From: Alphaproteobacteria bacterium
GTDB taxonomy: Bacteria; Pseudomonadota; Alphaproteobacteria; ATCC43930; CGMCC-115725
Length of the DNA stretch: 64,000 nucleotides
Direction: 5' to 3'
Assembly (NCBI GenBank): GCA_030041335.1
Contig: JASHOB010000071.1
Span: forward strand, 1 to 64,000
Part shown: positions 8,448-17,132 of the stretch, one piece after another
Layout of the letters: every line of letters begins with the position of its first letter
Numbering within the stretch: the first letter of the stretch is position 1
Program-made: the position numbers and the translations under genes
The notes under the pieces: model-generated
Databases searched by the model: none
Told to the model about the DNA's origin: nothing
What the model saw: the letters and a program-made list of their open reading frames with translations, nothing else

Positions 8448-10640
8448 ATGGATGGAAACCGTCTCTCCCGCCGCCAGTTTCTCGTCACCGGCGTAACGGT
8501 CAGCGGCGGCCTCGCCGTCGGCATCAGCGCGCTGCCGCGCCTCGCCGGCGCTGCGACCGTGTCGGCGACGCCGTGGGACGATGACGCCGCCGCCAACGAA
8601 CTCGACGCCTGGATTGCGATCGAACCGGACGATAGCGTCCTGGTACGCTATCAGCGCGCCGAAATGGGGCAAGGCAGCATGACGGCGCTGATCATGTGCG
8701 TCGCCGAGGAGCTGCAATGCGACTGGTCGAAGGTCAGGACTGAATACGCCTCGCCCAATCGCAACATCCGCGAGCACAATGTCTACGGCAATCAGGGTTC
8801 GGGTGGCAGCCGCACCGTGCGCGAATCCCATTTCCTGATGCAGCGGATCGGTGCCAATGCGCGCGAGCGGCTGATTCAGGCCGCGGCGGCCCGCTGGCAG
8901 GTGCCGACGGGCGAATGCGCGGCAGCGAACAGCGTCGTCACCCACCAACCCTCGGGCAAGCAACTGCGCTTCGGCGAGCTCGTCGGCGATGCCGCCAAAC
9001 TCAAGCTCAACCAGGAGCCGGCGATCAAGGAGCCGCCGCAATACACGCTGATCGGCCAGCCGACGAAGCGCGTCGACGTGCCGCTCAAGGTCAATGGCAC
9101 CGCGATCTTTGGGATCGATGTGCGCGTTCCGGGCATGCTCTATGCCGCGATTCAGGCTTGTCCGGTGCCTGGCGGAAAACTCCGCGCCGTCGACAAAGCG
9201 CCGGCGCTGGGCGCGCGGGGCGTCGTCAAGGTGGTGCCGCTGCCCAATGCCGTGGCCGTAATCGCGGACCGCTATTGGCGCGCCAAGCAGGCGCTGGCCA
9301 AACTGCAGCCGGAATGGGATGTCGGCAACGCAGGCCAAACCGACAGCGCGCAATTCAATCAACAGTATCGCGGCCTCCTTGACCGACCGGGCGCCGTGGC
9401 GCGCAATCAGGGCGACGTCGATCGTGTCATTCCCGGCGCCGCCAAGCGGCTCGAAGCGGAATACGAAGTACCGCTCCTCGCCCACGCGACCATGGAGCCA
9501 CTCAACGCCACCGCATCCTGGCGACCGGACCGGCTCGATCTGTGGGTCGGCACCCAGGCCGCCGACCGCACGCTGCACGATATGGCGCGATTGACTGGCC
9601 TCAAGCCCGAGCAGGTCTACGTCCATAACGCCTTCCTCGGCGGCGGTTTCGGCCGGCGTCACGGCGTCGATGAAGGCATGCAGGCGGCGCTTTTGTCGAA
9701 GGCGGTTGGCAAGCCGGTGAAGCTGATCTGGTCGCGCGAGGAAGATATGCGCCAGGATCGCTATCGGCCACAGGCAGCGATCCGCTTCGCCGCCGGGCTC
9801 GACGGCGACGGCAAGCCGATTGGCTTGTCGGCGCGGGTTGCGGTCGCGTCAATATTCCGCGACATGGGACGCGCCGAATTGATCAAGCACGGGGTCGAGC
9901 CGCCCGCCGTCGAAGGCCTGGCGAACAATCCCTATGCCATCGCCAATCAGCGGGTCGAATGCCACCTCTACAACACGCACATCCCGGTCTGGCCATGGCG
10001 CTCGGTCGGCTCATCGCAGAACGCCTTTTTCATTGAAAGTTTTATCGACGAGATGGCCCATGCCGCGGGCAGCGACCCGGTCACGTTCCGCCGCGCGCTC
10101 TTGGGCCATCGCCCTGATTGGATCAAGGTGCTCGACACGCTCGCCGCCAACAGCAATTGGGGAGCGCCGATGCCGGCCGGCAAGGGCCGGGGTCTCGCCA
10201 TCCATGAATGTTTCGGCAGCGTCGTCGGCGCGGTCGCGGAGGTCGATGTCTCGCCGCAAGGCCGGCTCAAAGTCGAACGCGTGGTCTATGCCACCGATTG
10301 CGGCCATGCCGTCAACCCGCTCACCATCGAGGAGCAGATGGAAGGCGCCACTGTTTTCGGCCTTACCGCGGCGCTCTACGGCAAGATCACGGTGAAAAAC
10401 GGCGCGGTCGAGCAGGGCAATTTTGATTCCTATCAGATGGTCCGGCTGGTGGAGGCACCGCGTACCGAGGTGCATCTGGCACTGACGGGCGGCAAGAAAT
10501 GGGGCGGTGTCGGCGAGCCCGGCACCGCGCCGATCGCGCCGGCGGTCGCCAACGCGATCTTTGCCGCCACTGGCAAGCGCATCCGCCGTCTGCCATTGGT
10601 AGACCAGGATTTGTCGTATCAACGCACCGCCAGTCTCTGA
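8448..10640 (+). CDS. iorB: Molybdopterin-binding subunit of a molybdenum hydroxylase, second tandem copy
   Basis: A 730-residue paralogue of the preceding gene, with the same plan: Tat signal ([10 protein letters not shown]), molybdopterin motifs ([19 protein letters not shown]) and the catalytic Glu690 in [10 protein letters not shown]. It has a strong ribosome-binding site (GAGGAGG) before the ATG. Both copies look intact, so neither is obviously a pseudogene. Differences cluster in the middle, for example [20 protein letters not shown] here against LEPEWSTG there, and [10 protein letters not shown] against FWRSVGASQ, so the two may accept different substrates. It presumably shares the one small subunit encoded at 5740. 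Likely partner for electron acceptance is the triheme cytochrome encoded convergently downstream. Confidence 0.9.
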   Translation: MDGNRLSRRQFLVTGVTVSGGLAVGISALPRLAGAATVSATPWDDDAAANELDAWIAIEPDDSVLVRYQRAEMGQGSMTALIMCVAEELQCDWSKVRTEYASPNRNIREHNVYGNQGSGGSRTVRESHFLMQRIGANARERLIQAAAARWQVPTGECAAANSVVTHQPSGKQLRFGELVGDAAKLKLNQEPAIKEPPQYTLIGQPTKRVDVPLKVNGTAIFGIDVRVPGMLYAAIQACPVPGGKLRAVDKAPALGARGVVKVVPLPNAVAVIADRYWRAKQALAKLQPEWDVGNAGQTDSAQFNQQYRGLLDRPGAVARNQGDVDRVIPGAAKRLEAEYEVPLLAHATMEPLNATASWRPDRLDLWVGTQAADRTLHDMARLTGLKPEQVYVHNAFLGGGFGRRHGVDEGMQAALLSKAVGKPVKLIWSREEDMRQDRYRPQAAIRFAAGLDGDGKPIGLSARVAVASIFRDMGRAELIKHGVEPPAVEGLANNPYAIANQRVECHLYNTHIPVWPWRSVGSSQNAFFIESFIDEMAHAAGSDPVTFRRALLGHRPDWIKVLDTLAANSNWGAPMPAGKGRGLAIHECFGSVVGAVAEVDVSPQGRLKVERVVYATDCGHAVNPLTIEEQMEGATVFGLTAALYGKITVKNGAVEQGNFDSYQMVRLVEAPRTEVHLALTGGKKWGGVGEPGTAPIAPAVANAIFAATGKRIRRLPLVDQDLSYQRTASL
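8661..9106 (+). repeat. High-identity tract shared with the first molybdopterin subunit gene (copy 2)
   Basis: Partner of 6431-6876. The sharp fall in identity right after 9106 (for example GGCATCGACATC in copy 1 against GGGATCGATGTG here) marks the end of the tract. The pattern is that expected of recent gene conversion or unequal exchange within an older duplication. Confidence 0.8.
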
Positions 10641-10693
10641 GACTCGCGTCCGCCCGCGCGCCCGGTGACGGAACTCGCCGCGGGAGGGGTTCG

Positions 10694-11989
10694 TCAGCGC
10701 ATCTTCAGAATCACCACCTGATCGCTGGACGGGTCGGTCGCCTTGCGGAACTGAGCGACCTGGTCTGCCGTCACCGCGCTCGCGTGGTTGCCCCAGGCCT
10801 GACGGATGAAGGTCACGACGTCCGCAATCTCCTGATCGGACAGGTTGATGCGGAACTCGGGCATGCGGTAGGCGTCGGGCGTGCCCTTGACCACGATCTG
10901 GTTTGAGCCGTTCAGCACGATATTGATCAGCGACGACGGGTCGTTGTCCAAGAGGGTCGGGTTGCCCGCAAGGGGCGGCAGGAACGGGGCGAAGCCCATG
11001 CCGGTATCGACGTGGCACGATACGCACTGGCCCAGATAGATCGCGGCGCCGCGATCCATTGGATGGCCGTCGCGCAGCATCTTGGTGGTGGCATCGTCAT
11101 AGGCCCACACCGGCTGATTCGGCGACGTCGCCGGCAGCGATTTCAGGTAGGTCGCCATGGCGTCGAGGTCGGCGTCGGAGAGATAAGGCGAGGAATTGTT
11201 GATGACGTCGATCATCGAGCCGAACACCGCGCCGTCATGATTGTGTCCGGTCTTGAGGAACCGCACGAGATCGGCCTTGGACCACCGCCCGAGCCCGGCA
11301 TTGACGTCGCCGCGTAAATTGGGCGCCGACCAGAAATCGAGCATGGTGCCGCCGAGATAAGCGTCGCTGCTTTCGTCGTATGCCTTTTCGTTCCAGGCGA
11401 GGCCGCGCGGCGTGTGGCAGGCGCCACAATGGCCGAGGCCCTGTACCAGATAGGCGCCGCGGTTCCAGTCCGCGCTCTCGCCGCTCTTGGGCTCGTACAC
11501 CGCGTGATCCATGAATACGACGTTCCATAACGCCAGCGGCCAGCGCATGTTGAGGGGCCAAGGGATCTCGCTCGGCCGGTTCTCCTGGTGCACCGGCGGC
11601 ACCTCCTTCATGAAGAAATCGTAGAGCGCGCTCACATCCTCGTCGGTGAGCTTGGCGTAGGAGGGATAGGGCATCGCCGGATAAAGTTGATGCCCGTCCC
11701 GGGCCACGCCGCGCCGGATGGCGTTGTCAAAATCGGCAAGGGTGTAGGAGCCGATGCCGGTCTCCTTGTCCGGCGTGATATTGGTCGAATAGATGTTGCC
11801 GAGCGGCGTGCCCATTTTGAGGCCGCCCGCGAACGCCTTGCCGCCGGCCACGGAATGGCAGGCGACGCAATCGCCCGCGCGCGCGAGATATTCGCCGCGA
11901 TCCGTCGCCGCCCGGGCGGCTCCGACCATCGCGCCGAAGATTATCGTGAGGGTAACAAAAAAAAGGCAAAAGCCGCCCTGCCGCGTCAT
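10694..11989 (-). CDS. Triheme c-type cytochrome, dehydrogenase-associated
   Basis: A 431-residue exported protein with three CxxCH haem sites: CVACH near residue 41, CGACH near the middle and CVSCH in the last third. The signal peptide is MTRQGGFCLFFVTLTIIFGA with cleavage likely after AARA. NIYSTNITPDKETGIGSYT is the hallmark of the cytochrome subunits of membrane-bound alcohol, gluconate and aldehyde dehydrogenases of alphaproteobacteria, which send electrons to ubiquinone or terminal oxidases. Its 3' end faces the end of the second molybdopterin gene, 53 bp apart, which supports a role as electron acceptor for that enzyme. It is divergent from the propeller gene at 12228 and shares its upstream region. 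Confidence 0.9.
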   Translation of the reverse strand: MTRQGGFCLFFVTLTIIFGAMVGAARAATDRGEYLARAGDCVACHSVAGGKAFAGGLKMGTPLGNIYSTNITPDKETGIGSYTLADFDNAIRRGVARDGHQLYPAMPYPSYAKLTDEDVSALYDFFMKEVPPVHQENRPSEIPWPLNMRWPLALWNVVFMDHAVYEPKSGESADWNRGAYLVQGLGHCGACHTPRGLAWNEKAYDESSDAYLGGTMLDFWSAPNLRGDVNAGLGRWSKADLVRFLKTGHNHDGAVFGSMIDVINNSSPYLSDADLDAMATYLKSLPATSPNQPVWAYDDATTKMLRDGHPMDRGAAIYLGQCVSCHVDTGMGFAPFLPPLAGNPTLLDNDPSSLINIVLNGSNQIVVKGTPDAYRMPEFRINLSDQEIADVVTFIRQAWGNHASAVTADQVAQFRKATDPSSDQVVILKMR

Positions 11990-12062
11990 TGTTTTGACCC
12001 GCGTTGGTTGCTCAAACGCGGCGAAGTCTAGGCCGTGTTCCGGCCGGATTCGCTATGTATGT

Positions 12063-12076
12063 TGAAATATAACGTA
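12063..12076 (+). promoter_or_regulatory. Possible operator, repeat copy 1 (TGAAATATAACGTA)
   Basis: This 14-mer lies 74 bp before the cytochrome start codon and recurs with one mismatch at 12153-12166. The AT-rich word stands out sharply from the GC-rich surroundings and occurs only between these two divergent genes, as far as I can see by eye. Binding of a shared regulator is the inference. Confidence 0.45.
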
Positions 12077-12152
12077 CGTCCTGTCGCCGTCGCGGCCGCG
12101 GCACGGTCCTCGCCCGCCTGCCCTAACGGCGCATTTGACTCGATATATCCTC

Positions 12153-12166
12153 TGAAATATACCGTA
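12153..12166 (+). promoter_or_regulatory. Possible operator, repeat copy 2 (TGAAATATACCGTA)
   Basis: Second copy of the 14-mer, 90 bp after the first and 62 bp before the ATG of the SMP-30-like gene. Spacing and orientation are direct, so each divergent gene has one copy near its start. The stretch around it (CGATATATCC upstream) is also AT-rich and may overlap a promoter. Confidence 0.45.
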
Positions 12167-12227
12167 AGCGGCGTTAACGCGGCCGCCCGGTCGCGACAAC
12201 AAAATCGCCACGTCGAGGGAGCAACGA

Positions 12228-13172
12228 ATGCACAAGCGATCGATCCTGCTCGCAACCGCGGCTCTGGCGGCGGTAAGCGCCGGCGCCGCGGCGGCCACAG
12301 TGACCATCCCGGGCGATCACGTCTTCCCCGAAAGCATGACCCAAACGACGGACGGCACGCTCTATTTCAGCAGCATCGGCGAAGGCGCGATTTTCGTGGC
12401 ACCCGCGGGCACCGCGACGGCCAAATATTTCGTCAAGCCGAATTCGCATCTGCGTTCGGTTACCGGCGTCCTTGCCGACGAGAAATCGAACACGCTTTAT
12501 GCCTGTACCAATGATTGGAGCATGTTCGGCATCACCACCGCGGGCGGCAAGGGTCCGCCGGCGGTCAAAGCGTTCGATCTCAAGACCGGTGCCGACAAGG
12601 GCACCTACGTGTTTCCTGGCAATGTCGGGTTCTGCAACGACATCGCGGTCGGCAAGGACGGCGCCGCCTATGTCACGGATTCGATCCTACCGCGCGTGCT
12701 GCGCTTGGCGCGCGGTGCCAAGACGCTCGAGGTCTGGGTACTGAACCCGATCTTCGGCACGAAGGGCATCAATCTCGACGGCATCGCGTTCGGCACCGAC
12801 GGCAATTGCTATGTCACCGGCTTCACCGACAACAAACTTTTCAAGATCGCGGTCGAGAGCGGCATGAAGGCGGGCCCGGTGACCGAGCTCGCGCCCCTCG
12901 ACAATGTCGTCAATCCGGACGGCTTCCGTCCGCTGATGGGCGGCACGGGCAATCGGTTTCTCCTTGCCGAGGGCGGCCACATCAGCCTCGTCACCGTCGA
13001 CGGTCCGCAATTCAATTCGCGGGTGTTGGCCGACGCGCCGGGTTCGGTCTCGGTCGGCCAGCACGGCAAAACCGGATGGGTGCTCGAGGGCCAGCTCAGG
13101 TACATTTTTGATCCGAAGCTCAAGGGCCAGAAGCCCGGACCGTTCATTGCGCAATCTGTCGCTTTGCCGTGA
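12228..13172 (+). CDS. Exported SMP-30/gluconolactonase-like beta-propeller
   Basis: A 314-residue protein with a signal peptide (MHKRSILLATAALAAVSAGA, cleavage near AAAAT). Repeated segments such as TTDGTLYFSSIGEGAIF, VGKDGAAYVTDSILPRVLRL and GTDGNCYVTGFTDNKLFKI are six-bladed propeller repeats of the SMP-30/gluconolaconase/LRE-like and NHL superfamily. The usual metal-site residues cannot be placed with confidence, so lactonase activity is only a possibility. The ATG follows GAGGGAG. It is divergent from the triheme cytochrome gene, with the 14-bp repeat pair between them, and may act on the product of the periplasmic oxidation. Confidence 0.8.
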   Translation: MHKRSILLATAALAAVSAGAAAATVTIPGDHVFPESMTQTTDGTLYFSSIGEGAIFVAPAGTATAKYFVKPNSHLRSVTGVLADEKSNTLYACTNDWSMFGITTAGGKGPPAVKAFDLKTGADKGTYVFPGNVGFCNDIAVGKDGAAYVTDSILPRVLRLARGAKTLEVWVLNPIFGTKGINLDGIAFGTDGNCYVTGFTDNKLFKIAVESGMKAGPVTELAPLDNVVNPDGFRPLMGGTGNRFLLAEGGHISLVTVDGPQFNSRVLADAPGSVSVGQHGKTGWVLEGQLRYIFDPKLKGQKPGPFIAQSVALP

Positions 13173-13354
13173 CGATCGGATCCGACCGGTATTTTTCACG
13201 ATCTCGCGAACCGCAGCGCAATGCCGGCGGAACCGTGCCAGACGCGCCGCAGCGATCGCGCCGGGGTGACGGTTGTCGCTCGCCCTCCACCCGCCTTTCG
13301 CCGCGGTGACCGAGACGCGTTCGAGGACGAAGCCAACGCAGAAGGAGACATGCG

Positions 13355-14767
13355 ATGACCACCTTCACTCACACCATCGACGGCGTCGCCGAGAGCAGCG
13401 ACCAACACTTCGACGTGATCAATCCGGCCACCGCAGCGGCGTTCGCACAGTGCCCGTCGGTCTCGCGCGATCAGCTCGACCGCGCCGTCGCGGCGGCGCG
13501 GTCGGCGTTTGAAAGCTGGAGCAAGCTCCCGCCCGCGGTACGGCGCGAGCATATCGCGAATTTCGCGCACGGACTTGCGGCAAAGATCGACGCGATCGGC
13601 CCGGTGCTGACGCGCGAGCAGGGCAAGCCGCTGGGCCAGGCAAAGTGGGAGATCGGCGGCGCGGTCCACGAGCTCGAGGAAATGTGCAAAATGGACCTGC
13701 CCTACCAGCTCATCCGCGACGACGGCAAGCATCGCGTCGAGCTGATCTATCATCCGATCGGCGTGGTCGGCGCCATCACGCCGTGGAACTTCCCGATCAT
13801 CCTCGCCGCGCACAAGATTGCGCACGGGCTCTATGCCGGCAACACAATGGTGTTGAAGCCGTCGCCCTACACACCGCTCGCCACCCTGCTGATGGGGGAA
13901 GTCGCGCGCACCGCGCTGCCGCGCGGTGTGCTCAATGTGGTCGCCGGTGGCAATGAGGTCGGCCAATGGATGACGGAACACGAGGGCATCGACCGGATCT
14001 CGTTCACCGGCTCGGTCCCGACCGGCAAGAAGGTGCTGGCGAGCGCCTCGGGCACGCTCAAGCGCGTGACCCTCGAACTCGGCGGCAACGACCCGGCGAT
14101 CGTGCTCGACGACGCCGACCTCGCCGCGATCACGCCGAACCTGTTCCGTGGCGCGTTCCTCAACGCCGGCCAGATCTGCATGGCGGTGAAGCGCATCTAC
14201 GCTCCCGAGAAGCTCTACGAGCCGCTGATCGAAGGCCTCGCCAAGCTGGCGCAGGCGCATCGCGTCGGCGACGGGTTCGAAGACGGCGTCGAGATGGGGC
14301 CGCTCCAGAACAAGATGCAGTTCGACAAGGTCAACGCCATCCTCGAGGACACGAAGAAGCACAGCGGGGTGCGTGTCGCCGCGGGCGGCCACACGCTCAA
14401 CCGACCCGGCTACTTCATCGCCCCGACCGTGGTCGCGGCGCCGCACGACGATATGCGCCTCGTCCGCGAGGAACAGTTCGGTCCGGTGGTGCCGGTGATG
14501 AAGTACCGGGAACTCGACGACGCGGTGCGCCGCGCCAACGACACGCGCTTCGGCCTGTGCGCGTCGGTGTGGACCACCAACCCGCCGAAGGGCGCCGAGG
14601 TGGCGAAGAGGATCGAGGCCGGCACGGTGTGGGTCAATCACCATGTCGGGAGCGAAGCCGACATGCCGTTCGGCGGCTTCAAGGAATCGGGCGTCGGCCG
14701 CGAGCTCGGCGCGATCGGGCTCGCCTCCTACCTGGAGCCCCAGGTCGTCAAGGTCCCGCTGGCATAG
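13355..14767 (+). CDS. Aldehyde dehydrogenase family protein (NAD(P)-dependent)
   Basis: A 470-residue member of the ALDH superfamily acting in the cytoplasm. PWNFPII and the FTGSVPTGKKV motif belong to the Rossmann cofactor site; the general base Glu is in LELGGNDP and the catalytic Cys in NAGQICMAVKRIY. The C-terminal GGFKESGVGRELG closes the fold as usual. AGAAGGAGA precedes the ATG at a good distance. Its position after the molybdenum hydroxylase, cytochrome and propeller genes suggests it oxidises an aldehyde made in that pathway. The specific substrate cannot be read; the succinate-semialdehyde/betaine-aldehyde branch is a loose match only. Confidence 0.92.
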   Translation: MTTFTHTIDGVAESSDQHFDVINPATAAAFAQCPSVSRDQLDRAVAAARSAFESWSKLPPAVRREHIANFAHGLAAKIDAIGPVLTREQGKPLGQAKWEIGGAVHELEEMCKMDLPYQLIRDDGKHRVELIYHPIGVVGAITPWNFPIILAAHKIAHGLYAGNTMVLKPSPYTPLATLLMGEVARTALPRGVLNVVAGGNEVGQWMTEHEGIDRISFTGSVPTGKKVLASASGTLKRVTLELGGNDPAIVLDDADLAAITPNLFRGAFLNAGQICMAVKRIYAPEKLYEPLIEGLAKLAQAHRVGDGFEDGVEMGPLQNKMQFDKVNAILEDTKKHSGVRVAAGGHTLNRPGYFIAPTVVAAPHDDMRLVREEQFGPVVPVMKYRELDDAVRRANDTRFGLCASVWTTNPPKGAEVAKRIEAGTVWVNHHVGSEADMPFGGFKESGVGRELGAIGLASYLEPQVVKVPLA

Positions 14768-14840
14768 TTCGCGCCGCTACCCGGCTGCGTCCTTCGAAGC
14801 CGGGGAGTGATGATCTCCTCGCGAAGGCCGTGCTGCCCGT

Positions 14841-15623
14841 TCATGCCCGCAGCGCTGCAAGCACCTGGTCGGGACGCTCGGCCATCAGCAGATGGCCCGC
14901 GCCCCTAAGCGCCACCGTCCGCGCCCCGGGCAATGCCGCGGCGAGCGCTCGGCCAGCCTTCAACGGTGTCATCAGGTCGCGCTCGCCGAGAATCACGCTC
15001 GCCGGCACCGCGACCCGCATGGCGGCGGCGAGCGCGTCCTGATAATCGTTGCAGGCGCTGAGGTCATTGAACAGCACGCCGGGCCGGCTCGCCGCGAGCA
15101 CGCGCCGCGCGCCGCCCAGCATCCACAGGCCAGGAGCGAGGCTGCCGCCAAGGGTCGCGGCTGGGCCCAATCCCCACAACGCCACCATGTCGATCGAGGC
15201 GTGCTGATTCGTCGCGGCCGCCTTAAGCAAGTCGGCGCCGACCGCCATCGGGGCACCGGTGCCGATCAGGCCCAGCGCCGAGACCCGCGCGGGATGCCGC
15301 GCTGCGGTCTCGAGCGCCACCAGCGAGCCCATCGAGTGACCGATCACCCATGCTCTCGCCGCGCCCGCCGTCGCGATCAAGGCTGCGATCCAATCCGCCA
15401 TGGTGCCGATTGTCGCCAGCGGTTCGCCCGCCGAGCGGCCGTGTCCGGGCAGATCGGGCGCGAGCACGGCGTGGCCGTGATGCGCGAACCAGCGGCTATG
15501 CAGCGCCCACACCGAATGATCCATGCCGCCGCCGTGGATCAGCACCACCGCCGGCAAGGCCGCGTCGAAGTCGCGCCCGCCCGTCGCGACCTCAGCATCG
15601 ATGCCATCGACATTGAGCCGCAT
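14841..15623 (-). CDS. Alpha/beta hydrolase
   Basis: A 260-residue single-domain hydrolase. LIHGGGMDHSVW gives the oxyanion-hole region, Ser97 in VIGHSMGS is the nucleophile, and LGERDLMTPLKAG and GAGHLLMAERPDQV carry the expected acid and histidine near the C-terminus, so the triad looks complete. APDLPGHGRS is typical of the esterase/lactonase/C-C hydrolase branch. Its start codon lies 2 bp after the metY stop, so both are probably read from one message and may be translationally coupled. The substrate is unknown: some neighbours of metY in proteobacteria are MetX-like acyltransferases, but this protein is too short for MetX. Confidence 0.85.
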   Translation of the reverse strand: MRLNVDGIDAEVATGGRDFDAALPAVVLIHGGGMDHSVWALHSRWFAHHGHAVLAPDLPGHGRSAGEPLATIGTMADWIAALIATAGAARAWVIGHSMGSLVALETAARHPARVSALGLIGTGAPMAVGADLLKAAATNQHASIDMVALWGLGPAATLGGSLAPGLWMLGGARRVLAASRPGVLFNDLSACNDYQDALAAAMRVAVPASVILGERDLMTPLKAGRALAAALPGARTVALRGAGHLLMAERPDQVLAALRA

Positions 15624-15625
15624 GG

Positions 15626-16921
15626 TTATGCCCGCTGCGAGGCGCGCAGCGCCTGACCGAGATCGTCGACAATATCCTGTGCGCCTTCAATGCCGACCGA
15701 GAGCCGGACCAGTTCCTCGCCGACGCCCGCCGCCTTGAGCTGCGCCGCGTCCATCTGCTGATGGGTCGTGCTGGCGGGATGGATCACGAGCGTCTTGGCG
15801 TCACCGACATTCGCGAGATGGCTCGCAAGGCGCAGCGCCTCGATGAATTTCTTGCCAGCCGCGCGGCCGCCCCTGATGCCGAAGCTCACGATCGAACCGG
15901 CGCCCCGAGGCAGGAGCCGCTTTGCGAGCTGGTAATCGGGATGGTTCTCGAGCGACGGATGCAGCACCCATTCGACCGCCGGATGCTTTGTCAGAAACCC
16001 CAGGACGGCATCAGTGTTGGCAATATGCCGCTCCATCCGCATCGCCAGCGTCTCGACCCCTTGCAGCAGGTAAAACGCGTTGGTTGGCGACAGGCAGGCG
16101 CCGAAGTCACGCAAGCCCTCGGTGCGCGCCCGCATGATGAAGGCGGCTGGGCCGAACTGCTCGGCGAAGACGATGCCGTGATAGCCGGCATAAGGCTCGG
16201 TCAGCGCCGGAAACTTCGCGGCCGCTGCCCAGTCGAACCTGCCGCCGTCGACAATGACGCCGCCGATCGCGATGCCGTGCCCGCCGATCCATTTGGTGAT
16301 CGAGTTCATGGCAATGTCGGCACCCCAGTCGATCGGCCGGCTCAGATAGGGCGTGGCGAAGGTGTTGTCGATCAGGAGCGGAAGCGTGGCGTCGTGCGCG
16401 ATCGCGGCGACTGCGGGAATGTCGAGCACTTCGAGGCCGGGGTTGCCGATGGTTTCGGCGATGACCAGCCGGGTGTTCGGCCGGATCGCGTCGCGGAAGG
16501 CGGCGAGGTCGCGCGGATTGACGAAACTCGTGGTGATACCGAAGCGCGGCAGTGTGTGTGCCAGAAGGTTGATGGTGCCGCCGTAGAGCGAGGTCGAGGC
16601 GACGATGTGCCCGCCCGCGCCCATCAGCGTGACGATGGCGAGGTGCATCGCCGCCATGCCGCTCGCCGCGCACACCGCGCCGACGCCGTTCTCGAGTGCC
16701 GCCAGCCGCTCTTCCAGCACCGCCGTCGTCGGATTCGAAATGCGCGTATAGATGTGCCCTGCACGCTCGAGATTGAACAACGCGGCTGCGTGATCGCCGT
16801 CCTCGAACACGTACGACGTCGTCTGGTAAAGCGGCACGGCGCGCGCGCCGGTGACGGGATCGGGATGTTGCCCCGCGTGGAGGCTCAAGGTTTCAAAAGC
16901 GGGCGGTTTCGGCGTTGGCAT
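15626..16921 (-). CDS. metY: O-acetylhomoserine sulfhydrylase (aminocarboxypropyltransferase)
   Basis: A 431-residue PLP enzyme of the Cys/Met metabolism family. It joins sulfide to O-acetylhomoserine to make homocysteine in methionine synthesis. ASGMAAMHLAIVTLMG and ETIGNPGLEVLDIPA are typical MetY sequences, and the PLP lysine is in NSITKWIGGHG. Length fits MetY (about 430) rather than the shorter MetB/MetZ. The ATG at 16921 was chosen because the longer frame begins at a TTG with six extra residues. The alpha/beta hydrolase gene follows 2 bp downstream. Confidence 0.92.
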   Translation of the reverse strand: MPTPKPPAFETLSLHAGQHPDPVTGARAVPLYQTTSYVFEDGDHAAALFNLERAGHIYTRISNPTTAVLEERLAALENGVGAVCAASGMAAMHLAIVTLMGAGGHIVASTSLYGGTINLLAHTLPRFGITTSFVNPRDLAAFRDAIRPNTRLVIAETIGNPGLEVLDIPAVAAIAHDATLPLLIDNTFATPYLSRPIDWGADIAMNSITKWIGGHGIAIGGVIVDGGRFDWAAAAKFPALTEPYAGYHGIVFAEQFGPAAFIMRARTEGLRDFGACLSPTNAFYLLQGVETLAMRMERHIANTDAVLGFLTKHPAVEWVLHPSLENHPDYQLAKRLLPRGAGSIVSFGIRGGRAAGKKFIEALRLASHLANVGDAKTLVIHPASTTHQQMDAAQLKAAGVGEELVRLSVGIEGAQDIVDDLGQALRASQRA

Positions 16922-17132
16922 ATCCGACTCGCAAGGCAAAGGGTGTTGCGCACTATCGCATCAACCCTACCGCGCCCGTCAATCGATCGGCGGGCCGACA
17001 TACCGGCGACGGCGCATTCCAACCAGTCGCTCGTGGCACGTTACGCCGGCGTTGGGCCACACTCTCGTCGACCGGCCGCCAACCGTCGACGGCGATTGCG
17101 CGGCCACGGCGGTCCGTTAGAGTGAGGCGCGC

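Noticed and set aside
7073-8596. Long minus-strand frame (507 codons), with similar ones at 6116-6979 and 8382-9662
   Set aside because: They are antisense to intact Mo-subunit genes and arise from high GC at third positions. Their translations have no recognisable domain.
13196-14644. 482-codon minus-strand frame opposite the first ALDH
   Set aside because: Shadow frame; the ALDH on the plus strand has full catalytic motifs.
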